Assembly: GCA_003211555.1 (NCBI GenBank) | Contig: QCSH01000009.1 | Span: 1-43,086, forward strand | Origin: Pelagibacteraceae bacterium AG-470-G21 | GTDB lineage: Bacteria; Pseudomonadota; Alphaproteobacteria; Pelagibacterales; Pelagibacteraceae | Direction of reading: 5' to 3' | Length of the DNA: 43,086 nt | The notes under the pieces: model-generated | The model's input: only the letters and a program-made list of their open reading frames with translations | Database searches by the model: none | What the model was told of the DNA's origin: nothing | Translations under genes and position numbers: made by a program | Shown: positions 24,425 through 32,178 of the stretch, piece after piece | Layout: each line of letters opens with the position of its first letter | Numbering within the stretch: position 1 is the stretch's first letter

Positions 24425-25570
24425 ATGGATGGTCCATTAAAAAATTTATTAGTTGTTGATCTTACAAGGGTTTTAGTAGGCCCTTATTGCACGATGATTT
24501 TATCAGATCTTGGTGCTAGAGTGATAAAGGTTGAAGCTCCAGAAATAGGAGACGATTCAAGAAAATTTGGTCCATTTGTTAAAGATTATTCAGCATATTT
24601 TATGTCTCTTAATAGAGGTAAAGAAAGTATAGCTCTTAATTTAAAAAATGAAGATGATAAAAAAATTTTCGATAAAATTTTAGCAAAAGCAGATATCTTA
24701 GTTGAAAATTTTAAACCTGGAACATTGGAAAAGTGGGGTTTTGGTTGGAATGATGTTAGTAAAAAATATCCTAAATTAATATATGCATCTGCATCAGGCT
24801 TTGGACAAACAGGTCCTTTAAAAGAATTACCAGCTTATGACATGGTTGTTCAAGGGATGGGTGGACTAATGAGCGTAACAGGACATCCTGATAGTGAACC
24901 TACTAGAGTTGGAACATCTATTGGAGATATTACAGCAGGTCTTTTCACAGCCATAGGTATTAACGCAGCTTTATATGACCGACAGAAAACTGGTAAAGGA
25001 ATGTTTATTGATGTTTCGATGTTAGATTGTCAAATTGCTATTTTAGAAAATGCTATAGCAAGATATTTATCGAAAAACGAAATTCCAAAACCAATGGGAT
25101 CTAGACACCCATCTATTGCTCCATTTGAAGCTTTTAAAACAAAGGATAGTTATATAATTATTGCTGCAGGAAATGATAAATTATTCGAAAAACTTTGCGA
25201 AGTTTTGGGAATTAAAGAAATGGTAAATGATAAAAGATTTAATACTAATTCACTAAGATGTGAAAATATGAATGAGTTAAAATCTATATTTGAAAGTAAA
25301 CTTTCTTCAAAAAATACATCGGATTGGGTCAGTGAAATGGAAGCTTTAAAGATACCTTGTGGTCCAATATTTAATATTAAAGAAGCAGTAGAGAATCCAC
25401 AAATTGAATCTAGAAATATGATTGTTAAAGCTTATCACAAAGTTGTTGGAGATTTTAGATTAGCAGGAAATCCAATAAAAATGTCATCTTATGAAGATAA
25501 GACTACAAGAGGTGATATTCCTGATTTAGATGAACACAGGGACAAAATATTAAAAGAATTTTCTAATTAA
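24425..25570 (+). CDS. Class III CoA transferase (CaiB/BaiF family)
   Basis: Family III transferases move CoA between carboxylic acids through an aspartyl-CoA intermediate. The 381-residue protein begins with the family block [21 protein letters not shown], continues with [35 protein letters not shown] and [15 protein letters not shown], and has the likely nucleophile Asp168 in [10 protein letters not shown]. It diverges from dctP with 85 bp between starts, so it may activate the acid imported by that system, for example malonate to malonyl-CoA. That is inference from position. The ATG has no well-spaced Shine-Dalgarno sequence; AAGGAA is 18 bases upstream. Its stop overlaps that of rpoZ within the palindrome TTAA. 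Confidence 0.9.
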   Translation: MDGPLKNLLVVDLTRVLVGPYCTMILSDLGARVIKVEAPEIGDDSRKFGPFVKDYSAYFMSLNRGKESIALNLKNEDDKKIFDKILAKADILVENFKPGTLEKWGFGWNDVSKKYPKLIYASASGFGQTGPLKELPAYDMVVQGMGGLMSVTGHPDSEPTRVGTSIGDITAGLFTAIGINAALYDRQKTGKGMFIDVSMLDCQIAILENAIARYLSKNEIPKPMGSRHPSIAPFEAFKTKDSYIIIAAGNDKLFEKLCEVLGIKEMVNDKRFNTNSLRCENMNELKSIFESKLSSKNTSDWVSEMEALKIPCGPIFNIKEAVENPQIESRNMIVKAYHKVVGDFRLAGNPIKMSSYEDKTTRGDIPDLDEHRDKILKEFSN

Positions 25571-26094
25571 GAATTATTTTCCTCTTCAGCTACACTTTCT
25601 GATGCTTGTTCCTCTGCTTCAGAAACTTGATCTAATGAGACGTCATCACTTTCTTCTGTTTCATTTGATGTGTCAATCTCAACATCTGGCTGAGCTGATG
25701 GAGAAAGTTCTGCTAGATCGTCTTTTGAAACTTGAATTTTTTCTGGAATTTTTCGAGCTCTTTTTGATGGAAGTATTGGAACACCACTTTTAGAAATCTC
25801 ACCCTTATAAAGATTTTCAAAATCGTCACCTACATCCTCATCTTCTTCAGCTGTATCATCTACTTGCTCGACGTGTTTTCTTAATTTGTATACTGCAGCT
25901 TCTGTTAAATCTGGGACTTTTATTGTCTCTTCAGCTATCTCTCTTAAAGCAATAACAGTGTGTTTGTCGTTATCTCTTTCTAATGTAGGTTCAATTCCTG
26001 AATTAAGTTGAGTAGCTCTTTCTTTGGCTACTAATACTAATTCGTAGGGACTATCTACTTTATCAATACAATCTTCAACTGTAACTCTTGCCAT
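25567..26094 (-). CDS. rpoZ: DNA-directed RNA polymerase omega subunit with long acidic tail
   Basis: Omega assists folding and assembly of the beta' subunit of RNA polymerase. Residues 1-75 match Rpo[28 protein letters not shown] is split here as [13 protein letters not shown] and [14 protein letters not shown], followed by [12 protein letters not shown]. The protein is 175 residues against about 91 in E. coli. The extra 95 or so residues are strongly acidic and low-complexity in two blocks, [15 protein letters not shown] and the Glu/Ser-rich C-terminal tail. Some extension is usual in alphaproteobacteria. No Shine-Dalgarno sequence precedes the ATG. The 3' end overlaps the converging CoA transferase by 4 bp. 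Confidence 0.93.
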   Translation of the reverse strand: MARVTVEDCIDKVDSPYELVLVAKERATQLNSGIEPTLERDNDKHTVIALREIAEETIKVPDLTEAAVYKLRKHVEQVDDTAEEDEDVGDDFENLYKGEISKSGVPILPSKRARKIPEKIQVSKDDLAELSPSAQPDVEIDTSNETEESDDVSLDQVSEAEEQASESVAEEENNS

Positions 26095-26136
26095 GCGCGA
26101 TTACTTATACTTCAACATCAATAAAATCAAGCATTT

Positions 26137-27345
26137 TTAAACTAAAATAGGATTTAATTTTTTTCTAACAAATAAAAGAAGGATAAAAGAGGTAAGTATA
26201 TAAAGCGCAGAAATTATAGCAATTTTTTCAATTGAAAATCCAATATCAATTAAAATGCCAAAAAGAGCTGTGCCAAAGGCAGTAGAAAATACCATTAGAG
26301 CAGTTGTTAAAGCCTTTATCGAACCAATATGTTTAACACCATAAATTTCAGCCCAAGTTGAGGATCCTAAAACGTTAGCTAAACCATTTGATATGCCAAT
26401 CAGACCTAAAAATACAAATGCTGTTATAGGAGCATTAAAATATATAATTACAAAAGTTGATAGAAATAATGGAATATTCATAAAAATTAGAAGTTTTCGA
26501 CTTGTAAACTTATCAATTAAAAATCCAGATATTAAGAGGGTAAGTACTGAAAACACTGAATAAGACATAAATGATTGTGCAATTACAAAAGGTCCCCAAT
26601 TTTTTGAAGATGATATGAATGATTGATAAACAAATACTCCAGTTGCAATCCAAGGCATAGCAAGCATATTCATACTGACAATGTAAAATTTATAATCTTT
26701 TAAAACTTCAATTCTTTTCCATTGTTTTATATTTTCCTCTTTAAATTCCTCACCTTCAGTTTTTTCTCTTGTATCAAGATTAACTTTTTTGACTAAAAAG
26801 AAAGATGCAATGGGAAGAAAAAATAAAATTATAATTGCAATTATGGTCCAAATATTTTGCCAAGTTGTAATTGACAACAAGAAAACCATTAAAACGGGCA
26901 TAATAAATTCAGCACTAGATAAACCAAACCAACAAATGCTTAATGCCCTTCCCCTTGATTTAGTAAAATATCTTGAAACAGTAGTTGTAGCTGTATGAGA
27001 CATCATTCCTTGACCTGAAAATCTCATTAAAAATATAGCTATAAATAAAAATATTACCGAAGAAATTTTAGAAAAAAAGAAACAAGAAAACGATAAAAGC
27101 AATGTTACATAAATTGCAAACCTGAAAATATTAATATCATCAATTTTCTTACCAACCCATATAAGTAGTAAGCTACTGCACAATGTTGCAGAAGCATATA
27201 TTGAGCCAAATTGTCCATGAGTTATCGAAAGTGTCTCTCTAATACTTGTATTGAATATTCCAAGAAAAAAACTCTGTCCAAAACTTGAAAAAAATGTAAA
27301 TATAAATCCAAATACAATTACTTTTAAACTTAAATTTTTAAACAT
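26137..27345 (-). CDS. Major facilitator superfamily transporter
   Basis: This 402-residue protein has about 12 hydrophobic segments in two halves of six, separated by a charged central loop (KVNLDTREKTEGEEFKEE, near residues 189-206). An MFS-type loop motif, GKKIDDIN, follows the second segment, and MRFSGQGMMSHTATTTVSRYF is a recognisable mid-N-terminal stretch of the oxalate/formate antiporter-like or monocarboxylate branch. The substrate is not determined. Its start codon is only 8 bp from that of the divergent dehydrogenase, so each promoter must lie inside the other gene or transcripts are leaderless. rpoZ follows 42 bp downstream on the same strand. Confidence 0.85.
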   Translation of the reverse strand: MFKNLSLKVIVFGFIFTFFSSFGQSFFLGIFNTSIRETLSITHGQFGSIYASATLCSSLLLIWVGKKIDDINIFRFAIYVTLLLSFSCFFFSKISSVIFLFIAIFLMRFSGQGMMSHTATTTVSRYFTKSRGRALSICWFGLSSAEFIMPVLMVFLLSITTWQNIWTIIAIIILFFLPIASFFLVKKVNLDTREKTEGEEFKEENIKQWKRIEVLKDYKFYIVSMNMLAMPWIATGVFVYQSFISSSKNWGPFVIAQSFMSYSVFSVLTLLISGFLIDKFTSRKLLIFMNIPLFLSTFVIIYFNAPITAFVFLGLIGISNGLANVLGSSTWAEIYGVKHIGSIKALTTALMVFSTAFGTALFGILIDIGFSIEKIAIISALYILTSFILLLFVRKKLNPILV

Positions 27346-27353
27346 AAAAAAAT

Positions 27354-28229
27354 ATGACTTCTAAAGTTGCTTTCATAGGTCTTGGTGTAATGGGTTATCC
27401 AATGGCAGGATATATATCAAAAGCAGGACATAATGTAACTGTTTTTAACAGAACAAAATCAAAAGCGGAAAAGTGGATTGGTGAATACAAAGGTAATATG
27501 GCTGATACACCATCTGAGGCTTCTAAAGATGCCGATTTTATTTTTACGTGTGTAGGGAATGACGATGATTTAAGACAAGTTTCTTTAGGTGATAATGGGT
27601 TATTTCATAATGCTAAAGAAGGTTGTGTATATATAGATAATTCAACAGTGTCTGCTGAAATTTCTAGAGAACTTTATAAAGCTGCAAAAGATAAAGGATT
27701 TGGTTTTTTAGATGCCCCTATATCAGGAGGACAATCAGGTGCCGAAGGTGGAATTCTAACTGTTATGGTTGGTGGCGATGAAAATGATTATAAAAAAGCA
27801 GAGCAAATAATTGATTGTTATAGTAAAAAAGTTACTCTCATTGGTCCATCAGGTAGTGGACAATTAACTAAAATGGTTAATCAAATGTGCATTGGTGGTT
27901 TGGTACAAGGATTATCTGAGGCAGTAAACTTTGGAATTAATGCTGGTTTAGATATGGATAAAGTCATGGAAACTATTTCTAAAGGTGCAGCTCAATCTTG
28001 GCAAATGGAAAATAGATATAAAACTATGGTGGCTGACAAATTTGATTATGGATTTGCTGTAGATTGGATGAGAAAAGATTTGAAAATTTGTATTGAAGAA
28101 GCAAAAAGAAATGGTTCACCTGTTCCAGTAACTGAAATTGTTGATAAATATTATGAAGAAGTACAGAAAATGGGTGGAAATCGTTGGGATAGCTCAAGCT
28201 TAATAGCTAGATTAAAAAAGAATAAGTAA
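27354..28229 (+). CDS. 3-hydroxyisobutyrate dehydrogenase-family oxidoreductase
   Basis: This 291-residue beta-hydroxyacid dehydrogenase has an N-terminal Rossmann fold with VAFIGLGVMGYPMAGYI as the dinucleotide-binding loop (5-21). FNRTKSK (31-37) suggests NADP preference. DAPISGGQSGAEGGILTVMVGG is the substrate-binding signature, and GSGQLTKMVNQ supplies catalytic Lys173 and Asn176. Family members oxidise 3-hydroxyisobutyrate (valine breakdown) or reduce tartronate semialdehyde or succinic semialdehyde, and sequence alone does not separate them. It is followed 2 bp later by a flavoprotein-like gene and diverges from an MFS carrier after just 8 bp, so the carrier might import a related hydroxy acid. 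Confidence 0.88.
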   Translation: MTSKVAFIGLGVMGYPMAGYISKAGHNVTVFNRTKSKAEKWIGEYKGNMADTPSEASKDADFIFTCVGNDDDLRQVSLGDNGLFHNAKEGCVYIDNSTVSAEISRELYKAAKDKGFGFLDAPISGGQSGAEGGILTVMVGGDENDYKKAEQIIDCYSKKVTLIGPSGSGQLTKMVNQMCIGGLVQGLSEAVNFGINAGLDMDKVMETISKGAAQSWQMENRYKTMVADKFDYGFAVDWMRKDLKICIEEAKRNGSPVPVTEIVDKYYEEVQKMGGNRWDSSSLIARLKKNK

Positions 28230-28231
28230 TT

Positions 28232-28837
28232 GTGTCTACCACTGTTCCCTACTATGAGGATTTTTCTGAAATAAAAAAAAAAATTTGGTTAATGCTAAAT
28301 GATGCAGTTACTAATAGATCATCTCCTTTTAGAATACCTGTTTTTTCGTGTGGAAGTGAGAACGATATTGAAAGTAGAATTGTTGTTCTTAGAAAATCAG
28401 ATGAACAAAATAATTTAGTGCAATTCCACAGTGATATTAGATCTGATAAAATTAAAATATTAGAAAAAAATCCTAATTCATCAATGTTATTTTATGATAA
28501 AGATGAAAAAATACAGGTTAGATTAAAAGTTGAAGCAATTATCAATCACAATAATGATATAACAAAAAAATCTTGGGAAAAAACTCAACATATAAGTCGT
28601 AAATGTTACTTGGTAGATAATGGACCAGGTACAGAATCTGATATTCCAACATCTGGTTTAAAACCTGAATTAGATAATTTTGATTACACCAAAGAACAAA
28701 GTGAGGAAGGATACAAAAACTTTACTGTCATACAGTGTAAAATAAAATCTATAGAATGGTTATATTTAGCTGCTAAAGGTCATCGTAGAGCTAGATTTGA
28801 TGTTGATAATAATAAAGATGCCTGGTTAGTTCCTTAA
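28232..28837 (+). CDS. Pyridoxamine 5'-phosphate oxidase-like FMN-binding protein
   Basis: This 201-residue protein resembles the Alr4036-type branch of the PNPOx-like split-barrel flavoproteins. Supporting segments are ESRIVVLRK, then FHSDIRSDKIKILEKNP and SMLFYDKDEKIQVRLKV, the FMN-phosphate-binding half, and a C-terminal IEWLYLAAKGHRRARFD resembling the RR.RF end of PNPOx. It begins with GTG two bases after the upstream dehydrogenase stop; no nearby ATG would keep the first strand, so GTG is the best start. Whether it makes pyridoxal phosphate or is another flavin-dependent enzyme is open. Confidence 0.8.
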   Translation: MSTTVPYYEDFSEIKKKIWLMLNDAVTNRSSPFRIPVFSCGSENDIESRIVVLRKSDEQNNLVQFHSDIRSDKIKILEKNPNSSMLFYDKDEKIQVRLKVEAIINHNNDITKKSWEKTQHISRKCYLVDNGPGTESDIPTSGLKPELDNFDYTKEQSEEGYKNFTVIQCKIKSIEWLYLAAKGHRRARFDVDNNKDAWLVP

Positions 28838-28841
28838 TTAT

Positions 28842-29789
28842 TTAATGATCTTTTGGATTTCGATTATACTCTCTATTAGCCTGTTCATTATTAAATAATT
28901 TCATAACTCCAGAACCGTTTCTGTCCCAATAAGTAAACTTACATCCAGATCCACCACTCCTATAGTTCCACTTACCTTTTTTAAGATCGCTTTTCTGTTT
29001 TTCTCTAAGTTTAACAAGCTTTTTGTGATTATATTTTCCCCATTCGTTCAAACATATTAGCTTAAAAGGATCGTAAGGATCTTTTGTTGTTGGTGTTAGA
29101 TATACTGTGTCTTCTCCTTTTGGACAGCCTTCGACATCATGAAAATAAGCTTTTCCAAAAAACATTTGCTTTTCATCAGTATCTTGTCCACTTTTAAAAT
29201 GTGCTTTTTTACTCATTCCAGGGACGCAAGCAAACCCCCCTCCCATTGCATGATGCACTTCGTGAACAGCTGTTTTAACCATACTATTTATATTTTTATT
29301 GTATTTGCTTTTAAGAAAAATTGATGCCATTCCTACCCCACCTTCTCCACCATCTTGGCTAGTTACATCAGCAAAAGTAAAATATACTTTTTTTGGATTA
29401 TTAAATCCATTTAGCCAAAGGTATGCACGATAGTTATTATTTATATGTTTGTGAAGTTCTTTTCTTTTTTTATCTAATCTTATGAAGGTAACATCTAATT
29501 TTCCATCTTTTCGATAATCGTACTTATATTTTTTTACACCCGAAGACCCTTTTGTTTTTTTACTAAACTTTTCAACAAGAGCGTTCATTTTGTTAGCATA
29601 TTCCTCAATTTTACCATTTATATCTAACTCGCGATCTTCATCACTGGCAGTAAGCATGTATATGAAATGAATTTGATAATCATCAGTTACATCTGGTTGA
29701 TCTTCAAAAAATCTACCTGGTTTTTCATCTGATGCTAATAATGATGAACTAAATAATGTGACAAATAATGCTAATAATATTTTTTTCAT
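28842..29789 (-). CDS. Secreted HExxH protein, putative zinc metallopeptidase (paralogue A)
   Basis: This 315-residue exported protein has a signal peptide ending near residue 19 (SSLLA). After it comes KPGRFFEDQPDV, shared with the paralogue at 30096-31085. HEVHHAMGG at 176-184 is a zincin motif (His176, Glu177, His180). Possible further ligands are His197 and the conserved His217 in YFHDVEGCP. A Met at 209 could be a Met-turn. Four Cys (188, 222, 246, 283) line up with Cys in the paralogue and suggest two disulfides. DTVYLTPTTKDPYDPF near 227 is also shared. I recognise no named family, and peptidase activity is inferred from HExxH only. The ATG overlaps the DUF1330 gene stop as ATGA, so it is the last gene of a four-gene operon. 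Confidence 0.72.
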   Translation of the reverse strand: MKKILLALFVTLFSSSLLASDEKPGRFFEDQPDVTDDYQIHFIYMLTASDEDRELDINGKIEEYANKMNALVEKFSKKTKGSSGVKKYKYDYRKDGKLDVTFIRLDKKRKELHKHINNNYRAYLWLNGFNNPKKVYFTFADVTSQDGGEGGVGMASIFLKSKYNKNINSMVKTAVHEVHHAMGGGFACVPGMSKKAHFKSGQDTDEKQMFFGKAYFHDVEGCPKGEDTVYLTPTTKDPYDPFKLICLNEWGKYNHKKLVKLREKQKSDLKKGKWNYRSGGSGCKFTYWDRNGSGVMKLFNNEQANREYNRNPKDH

Positions 29790-30076
29790 AATCCTTTTAT
29801 TATTATATTAGTCCCCTCAGAATTATCGAGTCTAATCTGTTTAATGGGTTTATATTCTTCAGAATTATACCATTCTAGTGCTCTCTCATAACTTGGAAAT
29901 TTTAGAACTATTATTCTTGGAAATTTAGTTTCACCATCAAATATTTGATATTCACCATTTCTAACTAAAAACTCTCCATCGAATTTTTTTACAATTGGAT
30001 TAACTTTTTCAATATACTCTTTATAATTTTCTGGGTTGGTTACTCTTAATTGTGCAATTACATACCCTGCTGACAT
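29786..30076 (-). CDS. DUF1330 family protein
   Basis: This 96-residue protein begins MSAGYVIAQLRVTNPENYKEY and contains FDGEFLVRNGEYQIFDGE and FPSYERALEWYNSEEYKPI, which together are typical of DUF1330, a small ferredoxin-like (dimeric alpha-beta barrel) family of unknown function. No signal peptide is present, so it is cytoplasmic, unlike the two exported proteins on either side. It lies 19 bp after paralogue B and overlaps paralogue A by 4 bp, so it is translated within that operon. Its role there is unknown. Confidence 0.88.
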   Translation of the reverse strand: MSAGYVIAQLRVTNPENYKEYIEKVNPIVKKFDGEFLVRNGEYQIFDGETKFPRIIVLKFPSYERALEWYNSEEYKPIKQIRLDNSEGTNIIIKGL

Positions 30077-30095
30077 ATTAGAAATATTTTTTTAC

Positions 30096-31085
30096 TTAAT
30101 TCCTTTGAAAAATACCAAATTCTTTTTCCCATGGAGCTTCTACATCGTCTCGTGCATAAAAACAGTCTCCACCTTCACCTCTATCATAAATATTTTCATA
30201 ATTATGTTTTGTAAATTTCCATTTTTCCTTTGGTATACAGGTAACTTCAAAAGGATCAAAAGGTGTATCTGATGTAGGTGTAAAATAAACACTGTCCTGC
30301 ATGTTTGGACAAGTTTTATTTTTATGACCCCAATAATCATCATTCTTTGGGTCTAAAGTATGATTTGTTCCATCACCCGATCTACTCATCATGTCTTTTG
30401 TTTTTTTAGTGTTGTGTCCTTCGGTAAAATTTGGTGAACATTTATAAATTCCACCCATAGCATGTAAAATCTCGTGTAAAATAAAATATCCGACCTCTTT
30501 ATTATTAAGTGGCCATTTTTTTTGATGTTTTGAAAATACACTAAAGATTGGAAATCCACCAGAAAATGGCCAATCTTTATGAGTAAAATCTCCAAAGTTA
30601 AAATATATTTTCTTAGGGTTGTTCATTCCGTTATTAACAATGGATCTTCCAAATACATTTCCACAACTACCCCACTTTGACTTTTTCATGTCTTTCTTGG
30701 TTCTGTTTATTCTAAGAAATGTAATATCTAACTTTCCGTCTTTACGTCTATCCCATTTTAATTTCTGACCTTCTCCATTATTAAAATTTGATTTCTTGTT
30801 TGATTTAGCAGTTGTTTTTAAAATCCATTTATTGGCGGTTTCAACCCATTTTTCTAAATCTCCATTTATATCTCCCTCTTTATCTTTGGAGTCTTTTAAT
30901 AAAGTATAAACAATGTGAACTTGGAAATCATCGTTAACATCAGGCTGATCTTCAAAATATCTTCCTGGTTTTTTGTCACTATCTAAAATAACTAGTGTTG
31001 TATCGCTATCATAACATTTGTCAGCATAAACATTTGAAATTAAGTTAAGTAAAAAAATGATTGATAATAAAATTGTTTTTTTCAT
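30096..31085 (-). CDS. Secreted HExxH protein, putative zinc metallopeptidase (paralogue B)
   Basis: This 329-residue exported protein has a signal peptide ending near residue 21 (SNVYA). KPGRYFEDQPDVNDDFQVH (39-57) and RRKDGKLDITFLR (113-125) match paralogue A. HEILHAMGG at 204-212 gives zinc ligands His204 and His208 with catalytic Glu205. GHNTKKTKDMM (223-233) offers a third His (224) and a Met-turn-like Met, and DDYWGHKNKTCP carries His254, which aligns with His217 of A. Cys216, 259, 283 and 308 align with four Cys of A. I do not recognise a named family; a metzincin-like peptidase is the best reading. It starts 5 bp after the carbonic anhydrase-like gene. Confidence 0.72.
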   Translation of the reverse strand: MKKTILLSIIFLLNLISNVYADKCYDSDTTLVILDSDKKPGRYFEDQPDVNDDFQVHIVYTLLKDSKDKEGDINGDLEKWVETANKWILKTTAKSNKKSNFNNGEGQKLKWDRRKDGKLDITFLRINRTKKDMKKSKWGSCGNVFGRSIVNNGMNNPKKIYFNFGDFTHKDWPFSGGFPIFSVFSKHQKKWPLNNKEVGYFILHEILHAMGGIYKCSPNFTEGHNTKKTKDMMSRSGDGTNHTLDPKNDDYWGHKNKTCPNMQDSVYFTPTSDTPFDPFEVTCIPKEKWKFTKHNYENIYDRGEGGDCFYARDDVEAPWEKEFGIFQRN

Positions 31086-31090
31086 AAAAT

Positions 31091-31603
31091 TTAGAATACT
31101 GATTTAGAATACCTTTTCCAGTTATCTTGGTAATGTTTTGCATTTTCGGTTATTTGCCTGATTTCTTCCTCTGTAAGTTTTCTAATCACTCTTCCAGGTG
31201 ATCCCACAACTAATGAATTGTCCGGGATTTCTTTATTTTCTGTGATTAATGCTTTAGCACCAATGATGCAGTTTTTGCCTATTTTTGCGTTATTTAAAAT
31301 GACAGCTCCAATACCTATTAAACTATTATCTCCAATCGTACATCCATGAAGCATTACCAAATGTCCTATCGTTACATCTTTTCCAACCTTTAGAGGACAG
31401 CCTGGATCAGTATGAAGAACGCTACCATCTTGAACATTAGATCCCTCTCCAATGTGAATATTTTCATTATCACCCCTAATAACAGCATTAAACCAAACAC
31501 TAGAGTTTTTTTCTAATGTAACATCTCCAATAATAGTTGCATTTGGTGCTACCCAATTTTCGCCAGAGTTTTTTGGTTTTTTATCTTCCAAATCGTAAAA
31601 CAT
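31091..31603 (-). CDS. Gamma carbonic anhydrase-like hexapeptide protein
   Basis: This 170-residue left-handed beta-helix protein belongs to the YrdA/PaaY/CaiE-type gamma carbonic anhydrase family. Zinc-ligand histidines sit at 64 (SVLHTD), 81 and 86 (IGHLVMLHGC), with RGDNENIHIGEGSNVQDGS upstream and PGRVIRKLTEEE in the C-terminal helix. Family members either hydrate carbon dioxide or act as metal-dependent thioesterases or scaffold proteins, so activity is uncertain. It heads a four-gene run with the secreted HExxH proteins and diverges from a thioredoxin-like gene over only 20 bp. Confidence 0.9.
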   Translation of the reverse strand: MFYDLEDKKPKNSGENWVAPNATIIGDVTLEKNSSVWFNAVIRGDNENIHIGEGSNVQDGSVLHTDPGCPLKVGKDVTIGHLVMLHGCTIGDNSLIGIGAVILNNAKIGKNCIIGAKALITENKEIPDNSLVVGSPGRVIRKLTEEEIRQITENAKHYQDNWKRYSKSVF

Positions 31604-31623
31604 AATTTATATATTATTACATT

Positions 31624-32178
31624 ATGCCTATTAAAACACCAGTATGTGATTTTGGAAAAAAAGCAGAAAACTTTGAATTAAAATCTACAGAAAACAAATT
31701 AGTATCATTAAATAATATTAAAGGTGAAAATGGAACGCTTGTAATGTTCATTTGTAATCACTGCCCATATGTGAAAGCAATTATAAAAGATGTGGTTGAG
31801 GATTGTGCTAAACTCAATGATTTTGGAATTAATTCAGTTGCAATATGCTCTAATGATCCAATCAATTATCCTGAAGACTCATTTGAAAAAATGAATGAGT
31901 TTGCAATTAAGCACAAATTTAATTTTCCTTACTTAATTGATGAAACACAAGATATTGCTAGAAAGTATGATGCTGTATGTACTCCTGATTTTTTTGGATA
32001 TGATAAAGATTTTGGTCTTCAATATAGAGGAAGAATAAGAGAATTAAGAGAACTAAAACCTGTGAGATCTGGAGATAGTGATTTATTTATTGCCATGAAA
32101 CAAGTTTCAAAAACAGGTAAAGGTCCTGAAGAACAATTTCCAAGTATGGGTTGTGGTATTAAGTGGTCGTCTAATTAA
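31624..32178 (+). CDS. Thioredoxin/AhpC-TSA family protein
   Basis: This 184-residue thioredoxin-fold protein has the CNHC motif (Cys44, Cys47) in LVMFICNHCPYVKAI, a variant of CxxC found in a group of cytosolic peroxiredoxin-like proteins. A VCTPDFFGYD segment supplies the cis-Pro region, and the C-terminus has PSMGCGIKW, typical of this subgroup. No signal peptide is seen. It probably acts in thiol redox or peroxide handling, but the partner is unknown. The glycosyltransferase gene overlaps its stop by one base (TAATG). Confidence 0.87.
   Translation: MPIKTPVCDFGKKAENFELKSTENKLVSLNNIKGENGTLVMFICNHCPYVKAIIKDVVEDCAKLNDFGINSVAICSNDPINYPEDSFEKMNEFAIKHKFNFPYLIDETQDIARKYDAVCTPDFFGYDKDFGLQYRGRIRELRELKPVRSGDSDLFIAMKQVSKTGKGPEEQFPSMGCGIKWSSN

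Noticed and set aside
26105-26134. Nine-codon minus-strand frame (MLDFIDVEV then TAA) between the MFS stop and rpoZ
   Set aside because: It is too short to support as a gene or leader peptide, has no ribosome binding site and no attenuator-like structure follows.
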